In this document: in pieces, positions 53,879-64,000 of the stretch | How positions within the stretch are numbered: position 1 is the first letter of the stretch | Layout of the letters: every line of letters starts with the position of its first letter | Assembly (NCBI RefSeq): GCF_000150955.2 | Contig: NC_011680.1 | Location: forward strand, 785,926 to 849,925 | DNA from: Phaeodactylum tricornutum CCAP 1055/1 | Lineage: Eukaryota > Bacillariophyta > Bacillariophyceae > Surirellales > Neidiaceae | Reading direction: 5' to 3' | Length of the DNA stretch: 64,000 nt | The notes under the pieces: generated by a model | Told to the model about the DNA's origin: nothing | Seen by the model: only the letters and a program-made list of their open reading frames with translations | The model's database searches: none | Program-made: the position numbers and the translations under genes

Positions 53879-55462
53879 TTATTGGAGCATGGCTTGCAAA
53901 AGACTTTCGAGCCGTTCCGATCGCTTCGTATGCGGATCACAGTGTTCCCAAAGCAACCAACCCATGGGAACGTGACAGCGATCGTCTCCTCTCGCCTTGG
54001 GTGGTGGTTCCGAGGCCGCCGACGCAGGGTGGGACCGTCGGTGCGATTGGAAGGCCGTAGGTGTGACACGGGTATCGCGTTTGTGTTGATCTCGTTCCAA
54101 GGTTACGACGGCGGGTTCCCGGCCCGTATCGACCGCTGCAACACGGACCGGAAGGATGTGGGCTGATGCGTTGTCGACGTTACCGTTCCCATTGGCGGTG
54201 ACGCCCAGTGGCCCCTCGGGAGATTCGATAGAGTCCACTTTTGTTGCGTTCGAAGTGATAGTAGTGCTGGCGGTCGAGCCCGGTGGTGACGGACGAGTCA
54301 AAGGAGTGGATGTCACGTTTTGATAGTGTCGTAGAAAGTAGTACGCAGTACTGACTACCAGAGTTATGGCGAGCAGCAACGCGACGGTCATTTGGCGCCG
54401 TCGTGCACGGGAGCGAAGCTTGGCGGAAGTTGTGGCGACGCGTCGATCGACCACGGCGGGCCGCTTGGTGGGAGTATTGTGGTTGCGGTTGCTGGTGCTG
54501 TTGTTCATGTTGTTGCGACTGTAATCCTTGAGCGGTACGTAATCGTCGTCATTGTTGTTGCAGTAATCGACGCGTTCCCAGAGTACTCCGCCGGCGTCGA
54601 CTTGTTTGACGCGTGGCGGAACGGATACGGGTGTGTGTGGGGAGGAGGGTAATCCTTCGTGAGGGTTTGCTGTTTTGGCCGTGTGACTATAATCTTGGAG
54701 AGGAACAAAGTCGTCGTCCTCTTCGCGGGGAGGATCGAATGGTTCCCACTGAATGTCGTTGCTGTGTTGGTGGTTGCTGCTGTCATTTTTGTGGTGAGGG
54801 TCGCTGGCAGACGGCGACTCCACCGGGGATACGGTGCGATCCGTCTGGGCCGGGGAAGGCTTCTCGTACGAGGGTGAGACGGGGGCCTGAGCATCACTGG
54901 CACCCAAGGCTTGGAGGGCTTGTTGCATTTTTCGTGCGGCACGAACGGCGGCGTCAATGTCGGGATGGGATTCGCGCGAGGGTGTCGAGGGATCGATCGA
55001 CGTTGTTGAGGAGAGTACGGAGGAGTGCCCATCGTCGTTGTCGTGGTCATGGTCGTTCTCGCTACCGTTGGGGTACGAAAGCGCACTGTCTTCCTCGTCG
55101 TTGTCGTTGTCTTCATTGTCTTGGTACGCTTGTGGAGTGACGTCTCGCAGAAGCATACCGAGGTCTTGACTCGAAGCCAGAGATGTCAGGGAAACCACGT
55201 CGCTGCGGGAATCCTGCTCGTCGTCGTATCGTCGCGTTTGGTTGCGGGATGCAACGGCAGCAGCAGAGGACAAGGAGAGTCCATTGCGGGGAGGCCTACT
55301 GTTATCGTTGTTGGTGGTGGTGGTGTTGCTGTTGTTACTATTCGTATGCCGGGTGCTGGGGGAAGAGGCGGATCGCATCTGATTCGCCAAACGCTCCGCT
55401 TCCAAGAGCATGCGTTCGAGTTCCTCTTCCGCCGACGATTCGTCTTCTGGAATAGCTGACAT
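53879..55462 (-). CDS. Single-pass membrane protein with duplicated acidic DDD-VPL-DYS motif, unknown function
   Basis: 527 aa, ATG at 55462. Residues 1-330 are soluble, rich in Ser/Asn/Asp/Pro, with an early helix (SAEEELERMLLEAERLANQM). Near residues 240-320 are two related motifs: IQWEPFDPPREEDDDFVPLQDYSH and VLWERVDYCNNNDDDYVPLKDYSR, i.e. a W-E ... DDD-[FY]-VPL-x-DYS unit repeated twice. An Arg-rich stretch (SRARRRQ) precedes one hydrophobic helix (VALLLAITLVVSTAYYFL), so the N-terminus is probably cytosolic (type II). The C-terminal ~130 residues hold predicted N-glycosylation-like NVT/NAT sites and end in CHVPMGWLLWEHCDP with a Cys pair. No family recognised; no intron needed. Confidence 0.75.
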   Translation of the reverse strand: MSAIPEDESSAEEELERMLLEAERLANQMRSASSPSTRHTNSNNSNTTTTNNDNSRPPRNGLSLSSAAAVASRNQTRRYDDEQDSRSDVVSLTSLASSQDLGMLLRDVTPQAYQDNEDNDNDEEDSALSYPNGSENDHDHDNDDGHSSVLSSTTSIDPSTPSRESHPDIDAAVRAARKMQQALQALGASDAQAPVSPSYEKPSPAQTDRTVSPVESPSASDPHHKNDSSNHQHSNDIQWEPFDPPREEDDDFVPLQDYSHTAKTANPHEGLPSSPHTPVSVPPRVKQVDAGGVLWERVDYCNNNDDDYVPLKDYSRNNMNNSTSNRNHNTPTKRPAVVDRRVATTSAKLRSRARRRQMTVALLLAITLVVSTAYYFLRHYQNVTSTPLTRPSPPGSTASTTITSNATKVDSIESPEGPLGVTANGNGNVDNASAHILPVRVAAVDTGREPAVVTLERDQHKRDTRVTPTAFQSHRRSHPASAASEPPPKARGDDRCHVPMGWLLWEHCDPHTKRSERLESLLQAMLQ

Positions 55463-56127
55463 GGTTCCCAAGGTCCGAATCTCGTATAGGGGAGGACACT
55501 GTTCGGAGAGGAGGTATGGGAAAGGGACGTTTCCGATTGCAAAAGTCCGAGGTCAATCAGTGACACGCCCCGAAAGATGACTCCCTCGGCTGTGCTCGCT
55601 GGCTGGACCGGTGCGGGTGCGGGTGCGGCGAGGCACGCAGCACAAATACCTTTAGGGAAAACCCCCGTTCGGTGACTGCTTCCGTCGGACGGGAACACTT
55701 AGACTCGTGAAGTCTCGGATCGAACCGGATGTGCGCGCACCGCGCGCTCCGCAATCGAAGTGACTGTCGATCAGGCGTTGTGTTCGAAAAGTTTAGATAT
55801 GATCGGGACAAACGGAATCTTGAATCGAAAGGGTATCTTTCGTGAGCGTCCGTCGTGCGTTTGTCAACCGTTGCTCGTTGAGACCATAACCATAACCCGG
55901 AGTAGCTAGAACCAGACTCACTGTCAGCGTCACTCCCATCCCACCACCGTAACGGTAAATTCCCTCTCTCTCGACCGACCGACCAAACGACCAGCTCTAC
56001 CATTCCAGTTCGTCCCATGCCTGTATCGCATCCCCGACCATCCCGTACCGGCAACTCACTGTCACTTTCACCGTCCCAACCATCAATCAACGAACCAACC
56101 AACTCCTGACGTACCTTTCTCGTCACC
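55463..56127. other. Divergent promoter region
   Basis: 665 bases between divergent genes, with no other convincing gene. No promoter element recognised. Confidence 0.5.
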
Positions 56128-56625
56128 ATGAACCGTGCGGCTGCTTCTCCCGCCTCCACCAACACTACCTCCACCACCACCACCACCACCACTACCAACA
56201 ACAACACTGAAACGGTGGCTCCACTCACCGCTCCCGTATCGGTCGTGGTGACTTACCAAATTCCGGTGGCTTCCAACGATTCCTCCTCCCATCGACTGGA
56301 TCCAGCCGCTACCCACGTACCGAACGACCGCTACTCCTCCACGTTTCGATTCGACGACACCAGTGTCGATGATACCCACGACACGCGGTTAGGCTTGCCC
56401 TTGGGGACGGTTCCCATCAAACCACCGGCAGGATCCTACGCCTACAGTGGCATGCACGATCAAGGACCGCTACCGGAACCCCGACAAGGGGGCAGCCTCG
56501 CCGTTTTGATTGCCGGTGTCCAGCAGGCGAAAGCCAACAATGACGCATTCTTGACCCGCGTCATACGGGAAGAACAGCAATCGTCCCAAAATCCCACAAT
56601 CAAGAAACCGCGGACCGACAGCTGA
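56128..56625 (+). CDS. Small low-complexity protein, unknown function
   Basis: 165 aa, ATG at 56128 in a CACCATG context. The N-terminal 30 residues are almost all Ala, Ser, Thr and Asn (a Thr run). The rest is hydrophilic with one likely helical segment (GGSLAVLIAGVQQAKANNDAFLTRVIRE, residues about 118-145) that is the best candidate for a conserved part. It ends with a Lys/Arg-containing tail (IKKPRTDS) that could be a nuclear signal. There is no signal peptide or membrane segment. Long clean frame and good start context support it as a gene; no family recognised. Confidence 0.6.
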   Translation: MNRAAASPASTNTTSTTTTTTTTNNNTETVAPLTAPVSVVVTYQIPVASNDSSSHRLDPAATHVPNDRYSSTFRFDDTSVDDTHDTRLGLPLGTVPIKPPAGSYAYSGMHDQGPLPEPRQGGSLAVLIAGVQQAKANNDAFLTRVIREEQQSSQNPTIKKPRTDS

Positions 56626-57268
56626 CGCGGCAATCCACAGCGCCGGTGCGCTCGCATTCGCCGGCCTCGGGTCCTTTGGCGTTCGTTCGAATGGAACGAC
56701 TGGTAGAGGCCAACCAACCAATCTCGAAGGTTACGGTCGTCCCCCGTTCGGCACTCGTATGCGGCAACGCAAAAGCGAGTGATTCTAGACTTGGTGCGAC
56801 AGTTTCATCTGGAAGTCTACTGTTTTGTGTTTTGGATCCTGCGCGTATGCACGAGTGACGCTGTTCTCACATGGACGTTGCCGGTTGAAATGATGCCAAA
56901 ACCAGGCTAACACAGTGAAAAGCATATGTTAAATGGAAGGCGACCATCCACCGTTTTGCCCGCACTTCCCAGTCTTACAAACAACTGTAACGGTACTATA
57001 CACTAACAACCTACTGTAAACAAGTTCTACGCTGAACTGTATCTACTTCTAGCTAGCGTTGGCTTTCGCGTTAGCCTTTCAGGTCTAGCGAGGTAACCTT
57101 CGATCTTTTGGTAACACAAGGGGTAGGGTCTCGGGGAGACCGGAGGACTTTGGGAACAGAACGCAAACACATTGGGACTCCAGCCGCTATTTGTGTGTCC
57201 ACCACGGCGACTGCCATTGGGACTCATATAGAGGCAGGCTCAGGCCAAGATTGACAGTGAATACTGGG
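56626..57268. other. Intergenic region upstream of the POT/PTR gene
   Basis: 643 bases on the plus-strand side of the transporter gene; no gene recognised. It should hold the PTR promoter and leader. Confidence 0.5.
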
Positions 57269-59221
57269 ATGAGTAGGAGAAGTTCTCGTGCACAAAGTAG
57301 GCATCTCGTTCCCCATTCTCCATCCGATACCGATACTTTCGCCCATAAAAGACCGGCCATCATGCCCAGAGGCAACGGCACCACCACCCATAGTGTTCGG
57401 GAAAAGGATAAACTTTTGACGCCCGTCATTTGGTGCATTCTCGTAACGGAAACGGGCGAGCGCTTCGCGTACTTTGGCTTTCGGGCAATTCTGGTGCTGT
57501 ATTTCGTCTCTCTGGAATATTCCGAATCTCAAGCGATTGCCTTTTTCGCGTATACTACCTGTTTGGCTTATTTGTCACCAATTGCTGGCGCGCTATTGGC
57601 CGACGGACACTTGGGACGTTACCAAACAATCCTGTGGTTCGGCCTCGTTTACGTGATTGGCTTGTCCATTCTGACCTTCGCAGCAGCGGCATCCGAAGAT
57701 GTAGATCTCGCGTATCGCCGAACGTTAACCTTCGTGGGTCTCTTTCTGGTGTGCCTAGGAACAGGAGGCATCAAACCGTGTGTGTCGGCTTTTGGTGCCG
57801 ATCAAATTTCCATGCGGCCGGAGAATCACGACGGTGATGACACATTGGAGCGTTCTGTTAATAACGCCGGACCTGTCGCAATGACAAGTACCAAGTTGTA
57901 TCGGGATAATCACAAAGCGATCACGTTGGCCGATACCGGACAAGGACCCAGTGAAAGGGATGGTCTGTTTCGAGAACCACCAGTCGATCCTCGCGAAACT
58001 GTCGTGGCACCCGACGGGGTCACATCTTCGAAGAAGAACGAGCAAGTACGAGCATTTTTTGCTTATTTTTATTTTTGCATCAACGTGGGGGCCGTCACAT
58101 CGATTGCACTCGTACCTATACTGCGAGGACGGTACGGCTTTAGTGCCGCCTTTCTGCTGCCCACATGTTTTATGATTACGGCTATTCTACTCTTTCTGTC
58201 CAAACGAAACGAGTACATTCATCACCAGCCCGGTAAGGACGGATCTTCACTCAGCACAACTTTTCGTTTGTGCTGGTGGCTTATACGGGAAAATCTATGG
58301 TCGATTCCGTGGGTGCAACGCGCACTTCCTTGGGCCAAACCCGAACCACTGCAAAATCATGCTCCCGGACAACACACGCTGGTGCCAAACGAGGAAGACG
58401 ACTACAACACTGACATGGACGCAGGTCTTAACGATAACACCAGTTCCGTTGATGACGACACAGTAGTTGAGAACGACACAAGGGCTTCACCCGACGCCGT
58501 CTTTCATCAACAACTCGATGACGCGGCACAAGCCGTCAACGTTCTGCCCATAATGGCCATGTTCCCCATTTTTTGGTGTCTGTACGACCAGCAAGGGTCG
58601 GTATGGACGCTTCAGGCTACACGCATGGCCTTGCCTGATGGAATGTTACCCGAACAACTACAAGTCGTGAATCCGCTGCAAATTATGCTCTTTATCCCGC
58701 TTTTCGATAGATACATTTATCCCGTGATGCAAGCGAAAGGATGGAATATTGCTCCTCTGCGACGCATGTCGTGGGGCATGATGCTGACAGCCATTTCATT
58801 CTTTCTAAGCGGCCTCGTGGAATGGTGTATACAAAGCCACGAACGAAACAGCGAGGCGATGATAAGCGTCTTCTGGCAACTTCCCCAAATCACTGTTTTA
58901 GCGATTGGCGAAATATTTATCTCTGTCACCGGTCTCGAGTTTGCCTACTCCACTTCCCCGGAAAGACTGAAAGCCTTTCTCATGGCTTTGTTTCTATTGA
59001 CGACGGCCTTTGGAGATTTACTGAGTGGAATCTTGTATTCCACCGTGTTTGCGAATATGAATCGAGCGAAAATCATGCATACCTGTGCCTTGCTTATGCT
59101 GTGTAACTTGGGATTATTTGCGCTCGTGGTTCGGTGGTGGGAACGTCGCGAAGTGCACGATTTAAGGCGTTTACAGTCCCTCCAGGGGCTGGAACTACGA
59201 GAAGAGCGAAGAATGATTTGA
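57269..59221 (+). CDS. Proton-dependent oligopeptide/nitrate transporter, POT/PTR (SLC15/NPF) family
   Basis: 650 aa from the ATG at 57269 (an internal ATG is also possible); no intron. A proton-coupled symporter for di-/tripeptides or related substrates. POT signatures: proton-coupling ExxER in ETGERFAYFGFRAILVLYF (helix 1), AYLSPIAGALLADGHLGRYQTI (helices 2-3), GTGGIKPCVSAFGADQ, FFAYFYFCINVGAV (helix 5) and the second-half SVWTLQATRM and TGLEFAYSTSPERLKAFLMAL. About twelve helices in all. Odd: an ~75-residue acidic/polar insertion (57812-58033) between FGADQ and the RAFFAYFYF helix, and an acidic 90-residue loop in the middle. Which membrane and substrate are unknown. Confidence 0.9.
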   Translation: MSRRSSRAQSRHLVPHSPSDTDTFAHKRPAIMPRGNGTTTHSVREKDKLLTPVIWCILVTETGERFAYFGFRAILVLYFVSLEYSESQAIAFFAYTTCLAYLSPIAGALLADGHLGRYQTILWFGLVYVIGLSILTFAAAASEDVDLAYRRTLTFVGLFLVCLGTGGIKPCVSAFGADQISMRPENHDGDDTLERSVNNAGPVAMTSTKLYRDNHKAITLADTGQGPSERDGLFREPPVDPRETVVAPDGVTSSKKNEQVRAFFAYFYFCINVGAVTSIALVPILRGRYGFSAAFLLPTCFMITAILLFLSKRNEYIHHQPGKDGSSLSTTFRLCWWLIRENLWSIPWVQRALPWAKPEPLQNHAPGQHTLVPNEEDDYNTDMDAGLNDNTSSVDDDTVVENDTRASPDAVFHQQLDDAAQAVNVLPIMAMFPIFWCLYDQQGSVWTLQATRMALPDGMLPEQLQVVNPLQIMLFIPLFDRYIYPVMQAKGWNIAPLRRMSWGMMLTAISFFLSGLVEWCIQSHERNSEAMISVFWQLPQITVLAIGEIFISVTGLEFAYSTSPERLKAFLMALFLLTTAFGDLLSGILYSTVFANMNRAKIMHTCALLMLCNLGLFALVVRWWERREVHDLRRLQSLQGLELREERRMI

Positions 59222-59459
59222 TGCGAAGGTGCACTGTGGGTGCGGCCTGGTCTAGATCCCTAACGACCTGATAAGTAACAGAAAGGGAATGTGACACAAT
59301 AAACAAACCACTGGGAAACCTCGTGTGTTGCGCAACATAAAGTTTTGGGGTTTAAAATTATAGCATGCTGGTTTGTGTGTGCTGATCGTCGTTCTACTTA
59401 GGGTCGTGAAAGTTTCTTCATTGCCACGTGCAATTCTTGTCGTCGGCCAGCAAAGGTTT

Positions 59460-61045
59460 TTACTCTTGATACTTTTTGAAAAGAATGGCGGCATTGTGCC
59501 CCCCAAATCCGAGGTTGGTACTCATGGCAGCCTTGACCTCCATTTCTCGTTTAACGTTGGGAACGTAATCCAAATCGCACTCTGGGTCGGGCGTTTCCAG
59601 GTTGATGGTTGGCGGTACCATGCCGTGCAGAATGCTCTTGGCGGCCACAACCGCTTCCAAACCACCCGCGGCACCCAGTGTATGCCCCGTTACACTTTTG
59701 GTTGACGATACCACGAAGGTTCCATCCTTGTTGGTCGCATGCTCACCAAAAACACTCTTGAGAGCCATGGTTTCGAACTTATCGTTGTAGGCTGTCGACG
59801 TACCATGTGCGTTCACGTAACTGACGTCCGTCTTGGCAATACCGGCCTGATCCAGGGCCATCTCCATAGCCGTCGCCAGACCTCGGCCTTCAGGAGCGGG
59901 AGTTGTAATGTGATGCGCATCACAGCTGGCACCGTAGCCAACGAGTTCGCAATAAATCCGGGCGCCGCGGGCCTTGGCCGACGCCAAACTCTCCAGTACG
60001 ACGACACCGGCACCTTCGCCCATGACGAAACCCGCTCGATCGGCATCGAATGGTCGGGATCCTGCTTTCGGATTATCATTGCAGTTCGTGTTCATGGCCT
60101 TCATGGCAGAAAATCCCGCAAAACAGAGTGGTGTAATGGTGGCCTCGGTTCCGCCGGCAATCATAACATCGGCATGCCCATCGAGAATCATGCCCATGGC
60201 TTCTCCAATGGCGTGTCCACCACTGGCACAGGCGGACGTGACACCATAGTTTGGTCCACGACACCCGATTTCAATGCCAATAACACCAGATGCTGTGTTG
60301 CCGAGGAGTGCGGGGATGGTAAAGGGTGAGACCTGTCAGGGAGCGTCGCGGAGCGAAATTCAGACATTTTGAGTGAGGGCTCGAAGGAAGAAAACTTGGG
60401 CGATTGGTGGGAATTCTCCGACTCGAGAGTTGCTACGGATCGTACACGTACCTTGGGTCGTTCGGGTTTCTGTGCCAGCTTGAGTGTTTCACGTTCAAAG
60501 GTTTCCACGCCCCCAAAGGCGGTACCCACCATGCATCCTACCCGGTCCGGGTTTTGTAAAGTTTCGGGCGTATCGCCGAGACCGGCGTCTTGGACGGCTT
60601 GTCGAGCCGCCGCGACGGCAAAATGCGTAAAGCGATCGTTGGAACGGACGTTTTTGGGATTGACGAAAAAGTCGTTGGGGTCGAACATGTGATCGGGAAC
60701 TTCACTGGCGATTTGGCAGGGATAGTGGGTAACGTCAAAACGCTGGACGACTCCGAGACTGGACTTTCCGTCCAAACATGCTTGAAAGAAATCGTCGTGT
60801 CCAATACCGCAACCCGAGATGACACCCAACCCAGTGACGACGACACGGGTGGGATCGGAGTCATTGCTGCCGGAACTCATGGAACGTGGCGACCCAAAGC
60901 GGTTACCCCCGCCTGGGCTTTTCACAGTCAAGGAGTGTACCGCCGACAAGGACGGAGCCCAGGCTTCGAGCGAGCGGACTTGTAGACTACCCAGCAGTAG
61001 GCATGACTGCAATATAACGAGTTGTGTCGGTACGCCCAGAAACAT
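59460..61045 (-). CDS. fabF: Plastid 3-oxoacyl-ACP synthase II (KASII/FabF), two exons
   Basis: Exons 61045-60452 and 60332-59460, phase 0 (AAG|GTACGT donor, GACAG acceptor), 488 aa. Condenses malonyl-ACP with acyl-ACP in plastid fatty-acid elongation. N-terminus: signal peptide then SLEA|WAPS, an ASAFAP-like site with Trp at +1, followed by a Ser-rich transit part; the enzyme body starts with RVVVTGLGVISGCG. Catalytic Cys233 in SACASGG, His374 in NAHGTST and His415 in KSVTGHTLGAAG complete the Cys-His-His triad. GFVMGEGAGVVVLE and STNLGFGGHNAA are present. It is divergent from the NhaD gene; a 691-bp shared upstream region separates the starts. Confidence 0.97.
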
Positions 61046-61736
61046 GACGATAGAAATTGGATCCTAAATCGTAAGCGAGATTATGCACGAGGGACCTATT
61101 CACTGTGAATGAGAACGAGTTGTACCGAAGCTTTCCTAGAGAGGGATATACGTGAAGGGTCTTTGGAAGCAGAACGGCTTGTTGGAACGTTGCTTGTGTT
61201 TGTGTATGCGCGTTGACGGAGGATCAGGCGGGTTTTTAGAATGTGACCAATATTAATATAGGCAATGCAGCCACACACAAGGTCTCCTTTGCTGTTCGAG
61301 AGAGAGTAGGTAGATTAGGGCCCACACCGACCGACGACGACATCAACAGCAGTAGTCCACATCGCCATCAACACCGCCGAATGGAATGACAAAAGAGGAC
61401 GCAACACGTACGCGTACGTAGGTGTAATCCTTACTCCTAAGCTGTGATAAGGTTTGTCCCAATTGGTGACGTACAAGAGCCAATCCTATTGCCTCGGAAT
61501 TAAGCACTTTGACCTTCGTAGTACTCCATTTTTGTCACAATCCCGGCATCCGAAGACTACTAGAGACCCATCACACGCACTCGACGTGTGTTGATCGACT
61601 TGGCACCCAACAAATCCAATCCAAACGGCAGAAATCCACCGTCCCTTTTTGGTGAACAGACGCCAAACCAATTCGGTATTCCAACAACTTACAGTTCTTT
61701 CCTTACTCTTCTCGATATACACAAGTATACGTAAAA
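61046..61736. other. Divergent promoter region, fabF / NhaD gene
   Basis: 691 bases between two plastid-type divergent genes. No separate gene; no recognised promoter element. The arrangement would allow co-regulation. Confidence 0.5.
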
Positions 61737-64000
61737 ATGGCAAGAACCGTGATCCGCACCACTTTCTCCCCCCGTCGAATGGCACTGTCGATCGTTGTCC
61801 TTGTCGTTGCCACAACCATGTTTCAGCCGGAACGGAATGGAGTGACAGCCTTCAGTCCTCGCGTACCGACACATCGGTTCGCCTCTCGCACCCTTTCGAC
61901 GAGTACATCCTCCTCTACCTCGTCCTTCCTTCGATCCTCTCCGCTGTTTGGTAGCAGCATTGACGATGGCATGTTACTCCGCGATGAATGCATTATCACT
62001 CCCGAAGGCTACGGCTTTTCGTGTCCAACATCTCGTATTCTCAAAGAATCCGGACGGGGCCAAGGTTTCTACAAAGCCTCAGCATCGGAATCCGTCATTG
62101 ATGTCATGGAAGCCATCACATCGGGGACTTCCGACGTCGCCTTGGTATTTCAAGGTGACGAACTATTGGGACTCTTCACCGAAGCCGATTACATCAAGGT
62201 ACGATCTAGCGCTTACTTGTCTTTGTCCTCTCGCCAGGGCTACCAGTCGCAGGGCACGACTCACTTTCTCACACATTCGTAACCATTGCCATATACTGGA
62301 CTTCGTCTCTAGTTCGCACAAGCACGGGCCTTGGCGTCCAGTACGGAACAACAATCTGCCGAATTCCTCGTCGCCAATGTAAGGGACTATATCACTCCGG
62401 CACAAGATCTCATTGCCCTTTCGACGCAAGATACGGCCAACGTGGCCGTAGCTGCCATGAAACAGGCCGCCGTTCGTCACTTGATTCTAGCCGATACTGT
62501 GTCATCCGATCGCAAACTTGTTTCTTCCAGCCAGGTACAAGGCGTCATTTCCATGCAGGACGTCATGTCGGTGATTCAAAAAGATGAGCGCCTTTCACTT
62601 CAGTCGCTGGCCAAAAAATACCCCAACATTCAGAATCCCGTTGAACAAATGAAGGAAGAGCTGCGATCGACCGCCAATCAGCTATCCAATAATCCACAAA
62701 CAGATAAGGAAGATATCATACGGGTTGGTACGGCCGTTTTGATGGCGTCCGCCGTTGCCGCATTCTTTTCGCAGTCGGTGTGGCTGCACGAACACGCCCA
62801 GCTCGTTATGATTGGAATCTTTGTACTCGGCTACATGGGCATTATTTTCGAAGAAGTCTTTGAATTTAATAAAGCCGGCGTCGCGCTCTTGATGAGCACC
62901 GGATTATGGGTGACCTACGCGGACTTTTACAACAGTGCCGGTACGGCGTCCACGGCTGTACTGGAGCAACTGGCGGAACAACTCTCGGAAGTATCCGATA
63001 TTTGCTTTTTCCTCCTGGCCGCTTCGACAATTGTGGAAGTGGTGGACGCCCATCAAGGGTTCAAAGTTGTCACCAACCAAATAAAGACCACTTCCAAAAA
63101 GTCTCTGTTTTGGACCATTGGATTCCTGACCTTCTTTTTGTCGGCCATTCTTAATAACTTGACCATCACAATTGTCATGGTCAGTCTACTGCGCAAGCTC
63201 GTGCCCAACGTAGATGATCGTCGTTTATTCGGAGCCATGGTTGTCGTGGCGGCCAACGCTGGTGGTGTTTGGACGCCAATCGGGGACGTGACCACGACCA
63301 TGCTATGGATTAACAATCAACTATCAACGATTCCGACCGTTCTCGATCTCTTTCTACCGTCGCTAGCATGCTTGGTAGCTTCCTTGGCCTTTTTGGTCAA
63401 CAAGGTGGAAGAAGACGACTCTTTAAAGGCATCGACACTACCGGAACCGACCCCGTTGTCGCAACGTGGGCAGTTGGTCTTCTACAGTGGAATTGCCGCT
63501 CTGTTATCGGTGCCTGTCTTTAGCGAACTGACAGGACTGCCACCGTATCTGGCCATGTTAACGGGTCTTGGGGCCATGTGGACCCTGACCGACATCATTC
63601 ACATGGGAGACAAAGAGGAAGGGCTCAAAGTGCCGGCGGCCTTGTCCAAATTAGATACATCCGGCATTCTATTTTTCCTCGGAATTCTCATGAGTATTGG
63701 CGCATTGGACAAGAGCGGCTTGCTCAAAAGTCTAGCCGTCTTTCTGTCGGACAACTTGCCCAGTCTCGATATTATTGCTACCGTTATTGGTATCGCATCG
63801 GCCTTGATCGATAACGTTCCGTTGGTCGCGGCAACCATGGGTATGTATGATCTATCCGAATATGGTACGGACGATAAACTCTGGCAGTTGATCGCGTTGT
63901 GTGCTGGTACAGGGGGTTCCATTCTAGTAATTGGCTCCGCCAGTGGCGTGGCCCTCATGGGACTGGAGAAGGTGGACTTTTTGTGGTACGCCAAGAATGT
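61737..64000 (+). CDS. nhaD: Plastid-type NhaD Na+/H+ antiporter with N-terminal CBS domains (runs off the window)
   Basis: Exon 1 61737-62198, intron 62199-62312 (AAG|GTACG donor, TCTCTAG acceptor, phase 0), exon 2 from 62313 still open at 64000. N-terminus: hydrophobic SIVVLVVATTMF then VTA|FSPR, an ASAFAP-type plastid signal. Residues about 70-225 are two CBS-like domains, one on each side of the intron (ESVIDVMEAITSGTSDVALVF ... LLGLFTEADYI; ITPAQDLIALSTQ ... GVISMQDVMSVIQ), which usually sense adenine nucleotides. From about 300 the membrane core matches plant NHD1 (GYMGIIFEEVFEFNKAGVALLM, VEVVDAHQGFK, ANAGGVWTPIGDVTTTMLWI, IDNVPLVAATMGMYDL, ALCAGTGGSILVIGSASGVA). One change: LNNLT where plant NHD1 has LDNLT (from memory). 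C-terminus lies beyond the window. Confidence 0.93.

Noticed and set aside
1-64000. Retroelements, Polinton-like elements or DNA transposons
   Set aside because: No reverse transcriptase, integrase, transposase or capsid-like frame, and no long terminal repeats, were seen.

Overview
The window looks like nuclear DNA of a diatom, most like a small compact genome such as Phaeodactylum (inference). The evidence is: dense eukaryotic genes on both strands with gaps of a few hundred bases; few short introns (about 78-122 nt, GTAAGT/GTACGT donors, AG acceptors); several proteins with a signal peptide followed by an ASAFAP-like A|F or A|W plastid-entry motif, as used by complex red-lineage plastids; and the ankyrin/acidic-linker style common in diatom proteins. 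No prokaryotic operons, rRNA, tRNA, CRISPR array, retroelement or other transposon was recognised.

Layout. 0.6-7.6 kb: an LTA4H-like M1 aminopeptidase with a hydrophobic C-terminal tail, a PAK1IP1/MAK11 WD40 ribosome-biogenesis factor, a plastid-type Rieske-like protein, the ubiquinone methyltransferase COQ5, and a small spliced acidic protein. 8.8-19.4 kb: a complete four-exon ATM/Tel1 checkpoint kinase (3478 aa as modelled). 19.6-25.9 kb: an ankyrin protein with two modules, ribosomal protein S11 (uS17), and a SHAQKY-like MYB protein completed by a small second exon. 26.3-35.1 kb: a three-exon ankyrin/TRP-like cation channel with two extra hydrophobic helices, a twin-PH-domain protein, and an SLC17/PHT4-like MFS anion transporter with a long N-terminal extension. 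36.2-40.7 kb: a secreted CHRD protein, mitochondrial HMG-CoA lyase, and a large SPRY-like protein. 41.3-49.5 kb: a RAD16-like SNF2/RING protein carrying a PARP-type zinc finger, a PRA1 protein, and a four-exon TM9SF nonaspanin. 50.2-56.6 kb: four unassigned proteins (one plastid-type, one secreted or plastid, one single-pass membrane protein with a duplicated acidic motif, one small low-complexity protein). 57.3-64 kb: a POT/PTR transporter, plastid beta-ketoacyl-ACP synthase II (FabF), and a plastid-type NhaD Na+/H+ antiporter with N-terminal CBS domains that runs off the window.

The genes are a housekeeping mix, not a pathway cluster. Themes that recur are plastid import (Rieske-like, the 530-aa protein, FabF, NhaD, possibly the MFS carrier), mitochondrial metabolism (COQ5, HMG-CoA lyase), the endomembrane system (PRA1, TM9SF) and DNA repair (ATM, RAD16-like). 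The most unusual features are domain combinations and residue changes: CBS-NhaD with a D-to-N change, PARP-finger-RAD16 with a RING His-to-Ser change, a Rieske-like fold with four Cys in place of Cys/His ligands, a TRP-like channel with post-S6 helices, and a possibly tail-anchored M1 aminopeptidase. Exon joins were chosen by eye from splice signals, reading frame and protein homology. Family comparisons are from memory.
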